Below are positions 52,467 through 63,366 of a stretch of DNA of 64,000 nucleotides, piece after piece. The notes beneath the pieces were generated by a model. The model did no database searches. It was not told the DNA's origin and saw only the letters and a program-made list of their open reading frames with translations. The translations under genes and the position numbers were made by a program. Where the stretch lies: contig BDSI01000106.1 of the NCBI GenBank assembly GCA_003117195.1, positions 388,452 to 452,451 of the forward strand, given 5' to 3'. This DNA is from Eudorina sp. 2006-703-Eu-15. Taxonomy: Eukaryota > Chlorophyta > Chlorophyceae > Chlamydomonadales > Volvocaceae. Positions within the stretch are counted from its first letter, which is position 1. Each line of letters starts with the position of its first letter.

Positions 52467-53820
52467 ACACACACACACATACACACACACTTTACTATTA
52501 CTGCGCCACTGATCGTTGTTCTCCTTGCTGACCGTCCCTTTCCTTGCCCGTGCTCATGTTGTTCCTGTCGGCCTGCTCCATGGACTTCGGCGCCTACATC
52601 TCCACTTCTTCACATGTCCTCTAGGTCGGTATCATAAGTATTAATTCGGTTCGGGTACTGCTGGGTCGCCCATTTCCTGCCGGGTCCTGTTTTGTTCTGC
52701 AACTTTGTCGGTGGTGGCGCGGCTGCTTTGTTGCTGTTTTCATGTTTTCCAATTCGCAGGTCAATATGGTAAGTATTTTGGAGGTTGGTTTGGGTCGGGC
52801 GGGTTGCATTTTTAAACACACACTTTACGGCGATCCTCGTTTGATTCTTCTCAAACCCCTTACGGCAAACTCACGGCGCGCGTGCAGTGCCTAGCGAGAG
52901 GGTCGACCTGGATGGCCTCACTGTGTTTCAAACACACCTGTATGAGCTGCTGGTCGTGTTCGTGCCCGTTGATGTAGGCCGCCACCCGGTAGCGGTTCGG
53001 GTAGGGGATGAGGGAGGCCATGTAGCGGCAGTCAGCACGCCCATCAGCGCCCCCACCGGCCCCCCTCCCGGCAGCATCAGGTAGTTCCACTCCAGCCGGT
53101 CCGACGCAATGAAGTTGGCCAGCCGGGCCACCTCCTCAGCGACCCGCGGGTCGGTCGACGCCGCCAGCACCTGCAGCAGCGACGTTGCGCCCGGCGGCGC
53201 CGTCGGGCCGCCACCGCCTGCACGATCACGCACCGATGCGCTGAGGCGCCTCCTGCTGCTGCTGCCGCTCCTGCCCTTTGCCCGCTCCTGCCCTTTGTGG
53301 CAGTCAGCACCCACGAGTCCTCCTCGATCCAGGAGGCGATGAGGCCCCAGTGGGCCGCCCCGGCGCGGCTGCGCCAGCGGGGGGCCTGGAGCAGCCGGCC
53401 GGCGAGGTGGGCGTCAGGGCCCTGAGGGGGAGGGGCGGGGGATCGAGCAGGCGCAACGTGTGTGTGTGTGTGGGGGGGGGGGTAGCAGCGAATCGATAGG
53501 TGTGATTGGGGGGGGGTGCTGGGTGGGCGGCCGGGTGGCCGGGGAACTTCTAGGGGGGAGGGGCTAGGGGAGGGGAGAGGCTAGGAGGGACTGGAGGGAT
53601 GCGGTTATGGCGGGATGCTGTCTGACGCAGGAGGCGAGGTGCGGCCAGGGAAGGGGGGGGACCATGGCGCCCATAACGCAGGCGGTCCGGCTGACACCCC
53701 CCCCCCACTTACGCACAACCCTCCCTCCTGCCCCTGCCGCCTCCGCGCCCCCCTCCCATTCCACCCACCTGCAGATCCCGCTTGACCTTGTCCAGCACTG
53801 GCACATGACTGGGCTTGCGT
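51591..53820 (-). CDS. Unidentified protein with Tyr-Tyr-Val repeat and apparent frameshift
   Basis: I do not recognise the family. Exons with good splice sites and matching phases, 5' to 3': an exon ending at 53769 (start near 53815, unresolved), 53311-53421, 52875-53170, 51997-52146 and 51591-51809 (TAG stop). Coding bias is strong, for example EEVARLANFIASDRLEWNYL, MASLIPYPNRYRVAAYING and RVEEFDNLDSSEHKDALFL. The first two could be from a helical, armadillo-like protein. Exon 52875-53170 is 296 bp, not a multiple of three, although both its ends are phase 0; the frame changes near 53040-53060, so a 1-bp deletion (or 2-bp insertion) or an assembly error is likely. Exon 51997-52146 encodes a (Tyr-Tyr-Val)n run from a 9-bp microsatellite. 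Possible earlier exons lie near 53980-54060. Confidence 0.45.
51890..51945 (-). repeat. 15-bp intronic minisatellite
   Basis: Four tandem copies of CCAGGGTAAAGCCCG lie in the intron between the exons at 51997-52146 and 51591-51809. Confidence 0.9.
52092..52132 (-). repeat. 9-bp coding microsatellite
   Basis: Four and a half copies of GTAGTACAC (plus strand) lie inside an exon and encode Tyr-Tyr-Val repeats. The unit is three codons long, so changes in copy number keep the reading frame. Confidence 0.9.
52440..52496 (+). repeat. (CA)n microsatellite
   Basis: A CA run of about 55 bp with two interruptions lies in the intron between the exons at 52875-53170 and 51997-52146 of the unidentified gene. 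Confidence 0.95.
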
Positions 53821-54779
53821 GGGCCACGACAACAGCACACGAGGGTTGAGGGATACGTTGGTGCGAGGGCTCGGGATAGGGGGAGCAGTATCCAAAATCT
53901 CCGACCATTTCTGCCCGTTTGTCTCAGCGTCCATAAGTTCGATTTCCCAAGACGTGTTATGTTTTCCTTACCTTTCCCTAGTTCGCTATCATAGTTGCTA
54001 TATTCTTTCAACATTTTTACCCAGGCTTGTTGCAGAGTTTGTAAACATTCTAATCGGTGAAGTTTGCGAGGAAAGCAAATCGTCATGTTCCTCCCGGCAC
54101 CTCCAGTGCAAATAACAATTGCAATCGACTCCGCAACACTTCTTGATAGCATGGACATTATGCATAAAACAACATCAAACGCTGCCGTTTTGGGGTGCTG
54201 CATGGGGTGGGTGGTTGAGAATGGAATGGAATGGAATGTTACATGTTGTACTGACCGTCCGGCCAGTCACATGTGGCCCCGCAATGGACACCCGTCAAAG
54301 GCCGCTCATCACGATCTCCACGCACCAGTTACCATCGTAACCGTTTCACGATCTCCGCCATATCCGTTCACCCGACCATCCTTCGAGTTTGAGGGTTCGG
54401 CATCGCCACCAATCAAGCGTGCGTATCGCGGCCCATCAACTAAGCCTCAACACCACATCTCAGCAACTAGCTGCTATCTCATACCCGACTTCCGTCGGGG
54501 ATCTGTACAGGAATCGGTGGTTGAGGTGTACCAGCGCCGTACGTTCTGTGAGCCAAGAGGTTACCCATTGGTGCCGAAGGTCACATAGGGTATAATTCTG
54601 TGATTTGTGGATGCCAGTACGCTTGTGGAGCCGGGAGGCCCTTAAATCGTGGAGCTGCACGGCTCCGGCGGTCTTGCCCTCCGGCTTGCGGCTTTGAGTC
54701 CCAGTCCCCTGTCATGGTCGCTACCTTCTCTCCCCTGAGAACTTTACATAACTAGTGACGCCCTAGGGTTCTGGCGCCG
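53821..54779. other. Region between divergent genes, partly unresolved
   Basis: A minus-strand stretch at about 53980-54060 reads in a protein-like frame (LQQAWVKMLKEYSNYDSE) and ends near a GTAAGG donor, so it may be an upstream exon of the unidentified minus-strand gene. The rest, to 54779, shows no coding signal and should contain the promoter of the nuclease-like gene at 54780. Confidence 0.35.
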
Positions 54780-57700
54780 ATGGCCGATGAGCGCGCTTTG
54801 GTGGACGTCGAAATAAAAGCTACTGCCACTAAAATTGAACAGGTTGAGTCGGAAATTGCAAATGTCGAGAAAAAGCTTGAAACTGCCGATGAGCTGGACA
54901 AGCTGTACCTGCGGAAGAAGGAGGAGCTGCTGCGGAAGAAGAAGGAGCAGCTGCGCGAGGAGAAGCTGCTGCTAATGCGCGAGGAGCTGCTGCTGATGCG
55001 CTCGGCTGGTGAGCTTACATCGCACTGGTGTCTGTTGCCATGACCTGCGACCCTGACCTAGAGGCTTGAACCCCATACCCCTTGCTGTTGTCCTATGCCT
55101 TCGGTTTATCCCACCTCCTCACCTCGCCCGAACCCCGGTTTAGTGGCTCCACACCGGCGCACTGTGACATCGCTGCTGTTTTCGTGCGCAGTTGCGTTCG
55201 TGGCTGCATCTTTGTCTGTCTGTGAGCCACGGATGAGCCGCATGCAGCTGCCAACACGCTGCAGCTGACAACTCGAGCACAGACAAGCACTGTTCATCGT
55301 TCTAACGTCAGTCGCTTCCTTGTGGCCGCCCGCTGCCTGCAGCTGCCAACACGACCCAAGCAACCGGCGGGGGTGAGTTCTGTGCTCCGGGAGGTGTATC
55401 AATTGCGTGGTGGTTGGTCGCACCCTGCTGCGCGGGGTTAAGTGCAAACTGTTGGTGGTGTGTATGTTGACAAAACACCCAGATGGCCCGGGCTGGTTTT
55501 GCCTTCTTCGATCTTCCATCTTCCCCGCTGTGTCCCACGTGTAAGCGTGCACGCGCAATTGTGTGTGCGTGCATGCATTCGCTGCGTATTACGTGTTCCG
55601 CATACATAAACTGCACATGGCTCAGCTTTGCGCCAAACGGCCAACTTCCACTTTCGGCCGTTTCTGGTTTAACAGCGCTTTCGGCCCGCCCGGAAGCCGC
55701 GTTATACTGCAAACTAAACGACTCAACATTCTTATGCGGGAACAAGCAGGTGCGAACAGGGAAAGCACGAAAAAGCAAAGATAGGGTAAAAGCGTAGACT
55801 TTTTGGGTTGCCTCTTACCACGGGGAAGGCCCTGACAAAGCTTGTTCACGAAATGACCTAATCCTGATGACGCAGTGACAGAGTGCCTGAGGCTGGTTTA
55901 CCGATCCCTGCCGGTGGTATGGCAGTGCCGGACGCCGGTGGCAACACTGTAAACCCATGGCAATAAGTGCTTTTTATGATTATGCTGCCTAAACAGTGCT
56001 CCGTGCGCCTCTGTACGGCAATGTACATGTACCGGAAAGTCACACTGCACACTGAGCTCGATATGTTCACAGGAGCTTTGCTGATACCTGGTTTACAACA
56101 GAAGCCTGCAACGTTCGCTGCGCAGCGAATTGGTGGACGACATGTGCGCTTCCTGGACGGTTTGCTCCACCGCCGCCCTAACTCAGCTGCTCTGCAGACG
56201 TCCACCAAGGCCTGCCTTCAGAGTTCTGTGTAGTGTTGTGATGCTGCGGCAGATGTGAAGGCCTCGTGTGCTATACCCCTGACACAGTGGCATCAAGGCG
56301 TGTGTTTCAACTTGCTGCTCCTCTGGGCAACGTGTCCATCTTCTCCTTTGTGCAGAGCGGGTTTATACCGTCAGACACGTTCGGCGGTCGTTCAAGGCAA
56401 CGTGCCCGTCAAATGTCAAGCTGTGCGTGATTGAAGACGAGGTCGAGAAGCACTGGGCGTTCTTCAAGGCTGCCCGCTACGACCTGATCGCCAACGGAAA
56501 AGTCATGGACGAGGTGTGTAGCATAGGCATCCTGTGTTCGCTGTTCGCGAACTGCGCAGTCTGCTTGCAAGTCCTGCCCATTCATGCACTTTACCACAGA
56601 ATTGATCCATCATTGTTCAGGTCTCCTGGGCCAAGTACCTGGCGAGCCTTCAGAGCACGGCAGAGGTAGTAGTGAAGGTGTCGAGCAAGGGGCGTTCTTT
56701 CTCGCAGTACAAGCAGCTTGCGGCGCTTCGGTGAGTGCATAGGGCCTGACACGGGGGTGGTGTGCTGTTGTGGGGTTTGCGTGTGCGCATGTGAGAGTGT
56801 GTACGGATGTGTGTGTGTGTGTGTCTCCGGTCTTCAGCGTGCTCGTGTGTATCTACCTCTCTCGACATGTTGCAACTGTAACGCGGAACATTGGGGCCGA
56901 TCTTACTGGAACAATGGCCGACCTCCAGCCAGCACATACACCTGCATGATGACCATCAGCGCCACCCGGGCCACGCCGGCCTATCCCCTCGCATACTTGC
57001 TGTTTGGAACTGCTCTCTTTACCCCCCGCCCATGTGGCGGTCCCCATGTTTTTTGTTGCAGAGACCTTGCAAAAGACTACCTGGGCGTGAAGTATATTGA
57101 GGACGACCGGCCAATCATAGACAACACAGCTTTTCCGCAGCTGGAGGTCCAGTCTGAGGACAAGATCGAGGATTGCTCCTTCGAGGACATGCTAAGCAAG
57201 CTGGTGTCGACGCTGTGTATCCTTCGGTCAGCCGTGCGGTGTGAGGCCTCGCAGCGGTGAGGAGATGCGCGACTGCTCGTGTCAGGCGTTCGTATGTCCT
57301 TCCGGCCCTTGGCGTGCACCCACGCACACTTGATAACAGTTAATTTGGTGACTTTGTCCACACATGCATGCCCAGGGACTTCATCAGCCCAGTCCTCGCT
57401 GGTGCACTGCTGGTAGCGCGCGCAAAGGGCCCGAAAGGTGGGTAAAGCTGGATGGAGAAGGGGGCGGAGCATCCCCAGTTTACGCGCTGGACCATCCCTA
57501 CAGGCGGATTATTCATGCGGCCAGAGTACAACATTGTCGGCAAGATGGCGTGGGGCCCAGTGGACTACGTCATCACATACCGCACACTGGGGGTGGTTGT
57601 CGCTGAGGTGAGAGCTGCGTGCACTGCTGCGTTATATATGCACGCTAAGGATTTGGCGCTGGGCAGCAAGTCTCTGCGGGGCAACCTTGTACACTTAAGA

Positions 57701-59779
57701 GTGGGTGGCCAACCAGCTTCACTACACTACTACTGTCTGCTATACACTTTTTATGGTTGTTCCTTTATTACGCCTACTATATCAACAAGCTCATTCCTCA
57801 CTACGCCCTTGTTGACCTCTACAGGCGAAGCAGGACGACCTTAAAAACGCTTGGCCGCAGATCGTCATGCAGATCAGCTCAACACGTGATGTACTGTTGC
57901 GGCGGCTTGTGGGCGCATCCGATGCCAAGAAGCGCAACCACTGGCAGGTGGGCTCACATGTGTGCACACGTGAGGGATCTATCTGCGAGAGAGTCTCAAA
58001 GATTTTCTTCTGCCCCCCCACCCCCCCGAAACGCACGATCCCAACCCCAAAATCACTTCCAGTGTCGCAGAACTCCCAACAATGGTTGAGAGTGTAAGCG
58101 TTCACAACAGGCTTGGCGCTTACTGAAAATGTTGTTCTGTGTCTTGTATTTTTTTGTTGCCACTGTTCTGTGATCTTGCTGCGTGCTGTGCTGTCGTCAC
58201 ATTGCGCCTCACCTTCGCTGGCGTTTGCTCCTCCTCACCTGCAGCGTCATGCTCCTTATCTCAAGCACAGTCACTCGTATACCATTGGCCGGTCTGTCTG
58301 GTTTCAAGCCGTGATGTGTGTTTGCACCCGAGTTCGTGCGTGGTTTGTGTGTGCGTGTTGAAGTCCACGTGATTGACGTGCCGTTGCTATTGGTGTTGTG
58401 GACGCATCCTTAATATAGCAACTTATCAGAGCGTTGAGAGAGCGCAGCTTGTCCGGGTTTTGCTTTTGCTGCTGTGTCTTCTTGGGTTGCGCTTTGCTAC
58501 GGCCTCTGACGTGTCGGTCTTCGTGCGTATGGCACTTTAGGACCGCAAAATTCGTGCAGGCGCCGCTAACGTGTCGTGCGTCGTCGTATCTCTCCCCCCC
58601 TCTCTCTCTTCTCACCATGCAGTGACGCCGACCGTGCGTCCCTGTGACCGCCCGCCGTGACAAGACCCCCGTTGATTTTGTTCAAGAGATTTTTGGTTTC
58701 TTTCATGAAGTAGCAACCCTGGTCGCATATTTATATGACATGAGCGACGTTCCCACTCCCGATCCCGCTCTTCCATTGTTTTGCAGGCGATGGAGCTGAG
58801 CAAAATCCCGACCTACGCTGTGCTGTGCACTGCGACCACCTACTGCCTGCTGCGCTACCAGCCGGCAGGCAGCAACGGCCAGCAGCAGCCGGGGCTGGTC
58901 ACCTCAGGCGGGCTATCGCTGAATCTGGGGCTGAATGCCAGCCCCGAGGAGACCAAGCAGTCCCTGCGGTCGCTGATCCTCGCGCTTGCAAACGTGTTCG
59001 TGGCCCAGATGAAGGCCATCACTGCGGCCGCAGATGCCAACCCCAACCTCAATTGGGCGACGGACCCCGTGTCTGGTGAGCTTTGAGAGGGCAGCGTCTG
59101 TGCCCGTGCGCGCATGCGTGCACATGCCGTTCAATAATGCGGCACGTGGGCGACGGGCGTTGACTCATAACCTGATGCGACAATTGGCATGCTGGTCCCA
59201 GTCGAGGACATGCATTTTGGTGACCTGACCTAACCGAAGCGTCCCAAGCGAGCTCGGCTTGACCTATGCATCCGGACGCAAAACGCCCAGCCTGCTGTAT
59301 GTGCGGGAGGTGTCACGCAAGGAAAGATGGAGTGCCAGTGATCAGCGGCTTTTTGTCACCGCTGTATCGGGATGCGCTGAAATAATTTGCCAAGGGCCCC
59401 GGCTTCCAGCTGGAAAATATACTCCAGGCCATCAGGCCAGCGGTAAAACATGGGGGCCCGGGGGCGTTTGCCCCTCGGTAGCCAGCAAATTTAGCTATTT
59501 TCCGCCGCAAAACACCCCGATCGCTCCTGGCCTCCAAACATGTGCCGGCAACATGGGAGAAATAACGCTCGCCAGTGACCTCTGCTCGCGCGCGCGGACA
59601 TGCATGCGTCATGCACCATGCATCGTGTGTACGCATACGTGTGTTTCTCTCATGATCCTTACCATCCCCGATGCACAGGGCCGGACGTTCTGGCGATGGA
59701 GGAGGATGCGGTGTTGGACCACGTGGACGAATACATCTCTGACGACGACGAATACATCTTTGACGACGACGGCGGATAG
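54780..59779 (+). CDS. Coiled-coil PD-(D/E)XK nuclease-like protein (Crinkler/RHS-type), with in-frame stop
   Basis: Exons: 54780-55008, 55343-55372 (tentative), 56356-56513, 56621-56730, 57062-57226, 57376-57607, 57825-57947, 58787-59075 and 59679-59779. They total 479 codons in phase, counting one internal stop. The first 76 residues form a highly charged coiled coil (EEKLLLMREELLLMR). The middle carries the pattern of a restriction-endonuclease-like fold: GPVDYVI followed by VVVAEAK, supplying the D and ExK residues, then a helix (WPQIVMQI). The C-terminus is acidic (ISDDDE). This layout resembles the Crinkler/RHS-type proteins found in many eukaryotes, some with a nuclease domain. Exon 57376-57607 contains TAA at 57443-57445 with an open frame on both sides, and no GT-AG micro-intron can remove it in frame. 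It is a nonsense lesion, a sequencing error or a truncated product. Exons between 55373 and 56355 may be missing. Confidence 0.6.
57443..57445 (+). other. In-frame TAA inside the nuclease-like exon
   Basis: The stop falls between the conserved-looking segments GALLVARAKGPK and EHPQFTRWTIPTGG of one exon. The surrounding stretch of about 30 bp (57437-57466) keeps the frame and looks like an insertion between them. Candidate GT-AG pairs inside it give lengths of 10, 16, 19, 20 or 23, none divisible by three. Confidence 0.65.
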
Positions 59780-62700
59780 ACACTCTGCCCCTCAAACTAT
59801 AGCGGCCGCGGCGGGATTGATGGCGGCGGTGCGCCGTACCAGGTTCTGCATTGGGCTTCGGTGGGCCGCGGCGCAGGCTTCTGCCTCAGGATGCGGAGGC
59901 AGCCGCGTTAAGGGTGGTGGCATGTGGCGACGGCTTCAGGCTTCAGCGCCCGCAGCCTGTAGCCATCGGCAGCTTCGGCGACAGCTATAGTGCGTGCACG
60001 CGAGGCCGGTCCCTACTGCAGCCTTCCGTGCCAGCCAGCATTACCAGTGGCGGTGCCAGCTGCTTCTTTGGCAGTGGTGCGCGCGTTCATGCCGTGGGAC
60101 TGGCTGGCGGTTCCATTCGCGGCCCGGGGAGCCTGGAGGCGGAGGCAGCGCGGGTTGAGGTGCCGCGGCGCGAGGGCGCGGCGCTGGTGGTGCTGGATGA
60201 CACGGGCGTGGTCCGCGGCCGGCGCAACGGAGGGAACGTATGGCAGGACTGAGGTCCGAGCGGGTCTCCAGCACGGTACGGCTGCGGCAGCGCTAAATTT
60301 TTGCTTCGGGTTCGCCACGCAGCTGCACCCTGCTGTGGAACCGGCTACACGCGCCCGTGGCGGTGAGCCGCTGCGAGGAGGCGGAGGTCCTCGCAGGTGA
60401 TGCGGGGTCGGGGTCGGCATGCATGGTGATGCGGGAGCGTTGCAACTGTCGTTGTTGAACAAGCCGGGCTAGGAGTCCAGGCATACAATGATGTTGTTGG
60501 GCAAGTGTCAAGGCTGTGCAAGGCTATGGCAGCCGTGGCCTTCAGCTGCGACGTACTGATGAAGCTGCGCCGGTCGTTGCCCGGCAGCTGGTCGCTCCCG
60601 CGGTAGTGTGCTGCTGCGCGGCGGTGAAGGCGGAGCCGCGGATGGGAGTGCGGCGGGCGTGACAGCGCGGCGGACGGCGGTGCTGGAGCGGGGCAGTGTC
60701 AAGGGTGGCTTGGCAGCGTAAGTGGCGTGATCCAGGACGAAACTGGGGGTGGTTTTGGCGTGGAGACAATGCAGGGGTAGGCTTGTTGGGTATAGCATCG
60801 TGTTGGGCAGCACTCTGACAGACCTGGCCCTGATTTCCGGCGCATCAATGCAGCTGCACGCTGCTATGCGAGCCGGCGGCCGCACTGGGGGGCCTTCCCT
60901 GGCGGCAGCAGCTCGGATCAGGGTGCTTCGCCGCGAGGGCGCAATGCTGGAGTTGGGCGGCATGGAGCGGTGTGGAGCAGGTTGAGCGGGCAGGGTTGTG
61001 GACATTTTCCCGAGCGAAGACAAGGCGAGGCTGTTGTGTTTCGGTATCAGGCCTGGGCAGAGTTGCAGCATATGCCGACAGCGCAGGTGCGCCATGCTGT
61101 GGGCGTGCTGCTGTGCGAACACTGTGGTACTGACACTGCTGCGGCGGAGCGACATGGAGGTAACCCCGAGGCCGGCCTGCCGAGGCAACGGGCCCTCGCT
61201 GTCGGGATTAAACGCATTCCTTGGTGGTGGTGAATGCCTGGTATAGACGCACGCATAGCGGGAGCCTGTAGCGTAGTACAGGGGTACAGAGTAGTACAGA
61301 GTTATTGACAGGGGTAGGGCGATGGTCCGTGCTTGTGCAGGGAGGCGGGCAGCTGGTGTCATGGTGGTAAACATCTGAATGCATGTTGGCTTGGTCCTTT
61401 GTCAGCGCTCTCACGCTGTGTAAAGCGCCTTGTTGAAGTTTGCAGCACGTGTACGGCATTGCTCAGCCAACCGCCTCCGAATGACTGCGTCCAGCCTCTG
61501 AGCCGCGCGGCGGGCCCTGCGCGCAAAGTTTTGACTCCTTTCGGCGCAGCCAAACATTTGGAAGCCGACGCGATCAGGAGACGGATGCCATGTCCACTGC
61601 AAGGTTATCGGGCAGCCAGGTAGGCCGTCGGGCAGGTAGCAAGATACTCCTCGCATGGCACCCGCTGCAGCAGGCGAGATGGGCAGTACCGGGATATCTT
61701 GCCGTCACTGCTGCCGCCATGATGATCAGAAGTATCACTCAGTGGGCGAACTGACCCGATTCAAACCACCTCTGTTGGTGGTCCAGAGAGTACAGTCCGT
61801 GAAGCCGCCCTGTGAAGCCATGGACGGGCAGTCCCGTCGGTCAGCCACGGCAGCGCCCGCTGCCCGGTCTTCGGTGACCACACCAAAGTATGAAGGCCTG
61901 GGCGCGGATGGAGGTGGGTAGTTTGATTCCGCCTACTGGGTATTTCCAACTAGGCAAATCGGCGTTGAGGGTATGCGCTTGCGAAGAAAGAGAGTGTTGC
62001 GTAACATGGGCGGGTACTTTATTCGTGCCCCCTGTGCCGCCTTCCGCTGTGGGCGTGAGAAGAAAGAGGAGAACTCGAGGCAGATTTCTTATTGCGAAAG
62101 GCATGCGGCAAGTATATTTCTGGTAAGATCGACGCAGCCTGGAAGCCATGAAAAAATTACGTTTGTCGCTTTGCGAGGTATTGGGTGCGATAGAGCTACC
62201 TGCGAAGAGCCTGTTGTTTGCGCAGGGAAGCATTACATTTCCTCTACTGCAATGCCTGCATGTAGTTTGATTAATAGAAAATCTAGTCACGCCAGCGAGA
62301 GGTTGTTTGCCGTGGAAGACCAGCCGCGCGCAAAAGCAACAAACCGCTAGATGGTACTGCGTCGGCAAGAGCGGGCGCGTCGATCTGGCAGAAGCGCAAC
62401 ATTCAATCCCTACAATGATCCATTTATAACACATTCTGCCTGAACACGCAATCCTTAGACCAAAAGACGCTCCGGATTTTTTATGTAACGCGGCGGTTAC
62501 CGGGCCTTTCCTCGCTGGCCCCTTAATGAGTCTTGTCGATAATCATCCTAAATATTAGCTGCAATATCTCTCCCTGCATAACGTCTATGCGGCATTTGTT
62601 GAACCGGATGCTAAGCTGGTGAGCCCAAGTGAACAACACCAACGGAACCATCTTTTCGCCTTAACATGTTTACATCGCATGTATTTTCATTCGTCTAAGC

Positions 62701-63366
62701 AGATTACAAATGCTGGTAAGCATGGCCGGGCCGGTTGCTTGATGCTCGGAAGGGGTACTTGTAATACCCTTCTGTAGCAACAATTGTTATAATTTGAATA
62801 TATGATCCTAATATCCACGAGGTTCATGGGTGACTTGATGCAAGGTCGCGGCGCCGTTCTTCTGCTGGCGCAGAGAGAAACCTTGGCTTAGGGAATAGCA
62901 GTCTTGCCAGTACGTCTTCCTGTATATTACAAGCTGTACACCTGCTAACGGTCTGATATACTGACCCAGTTGTGTCAGTTGCAGCAATGGTTTCAGTCTT
63001 AAGACACAACATACTGGATGATGAGCATTTGAACTATTAAATTATCATTAAGTATAATATTTAATGCGAAAAATACGCAGCGATGTACTCCCTAGCATAA
63101 GCAATAACTTATTGGCAGTAGCCGAAAGTAATACTTACACATTGGGAGCTTATCTGCCCGTTGCTGAGGGTTTGCCTGATAAAGTCCAAATCACAGCATG
63201 ACACAGGTAGGAGAACGTCAAAGAATGCGAGTTCCGGGCGCCAGTCGTAGTTTAATGTACCAAGACACAACCGGAACCTCATACCGCATTCATTTCTACG
63301 CTTAGCTTGCATGCTAATAATTAGAGGGCTGTGTAGGACCTCCTCATTATTGCCTGACAAACACAG
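59780..63366. other. Mostly unresolved stretch with two related modules
   Basis: No gene can be named. Two plus-strand stretches, about 59950-60252 and 60770-60985, share a protein-like pattern (EVPRREGAALVVL and RVLRREGAMLEL, each after a Gly-rich stretch) and may be diverged copies of one exon or element. A 288-codon minus-strand frame (60508-61374) overlaps the second and is probably a shadow. From about 61900 on the DNA becomes AT-rich, with overlapping frames on both strands (61973-62350 plus, 61841-62434 minus), neither recognisable. The last kilobase shows no coding signal. Confidence 0.35.

Noticed and set aside
53171..53310. A 17-bp tandem duplication (CAAAGGGCAGGAGCGG) that seemed to break the frame of the unidentified gene
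   Set aside because: It falls inside a 140-bp interval bounded by a TGG|GTGCTG donor and a CTGCAG acceptor with matching phase, so it is better explained as intronic. Only the frame change near 53050 remains.
60508..61374. A 288-codon minus-strand open frame
   Set aside because: It is Pro/Ser/Ala/Arg-rich without any domain, and it overlaps a plus-strand stretch that resembles the module at 59950-60252. Treated as a likely shadow, with low certainty.
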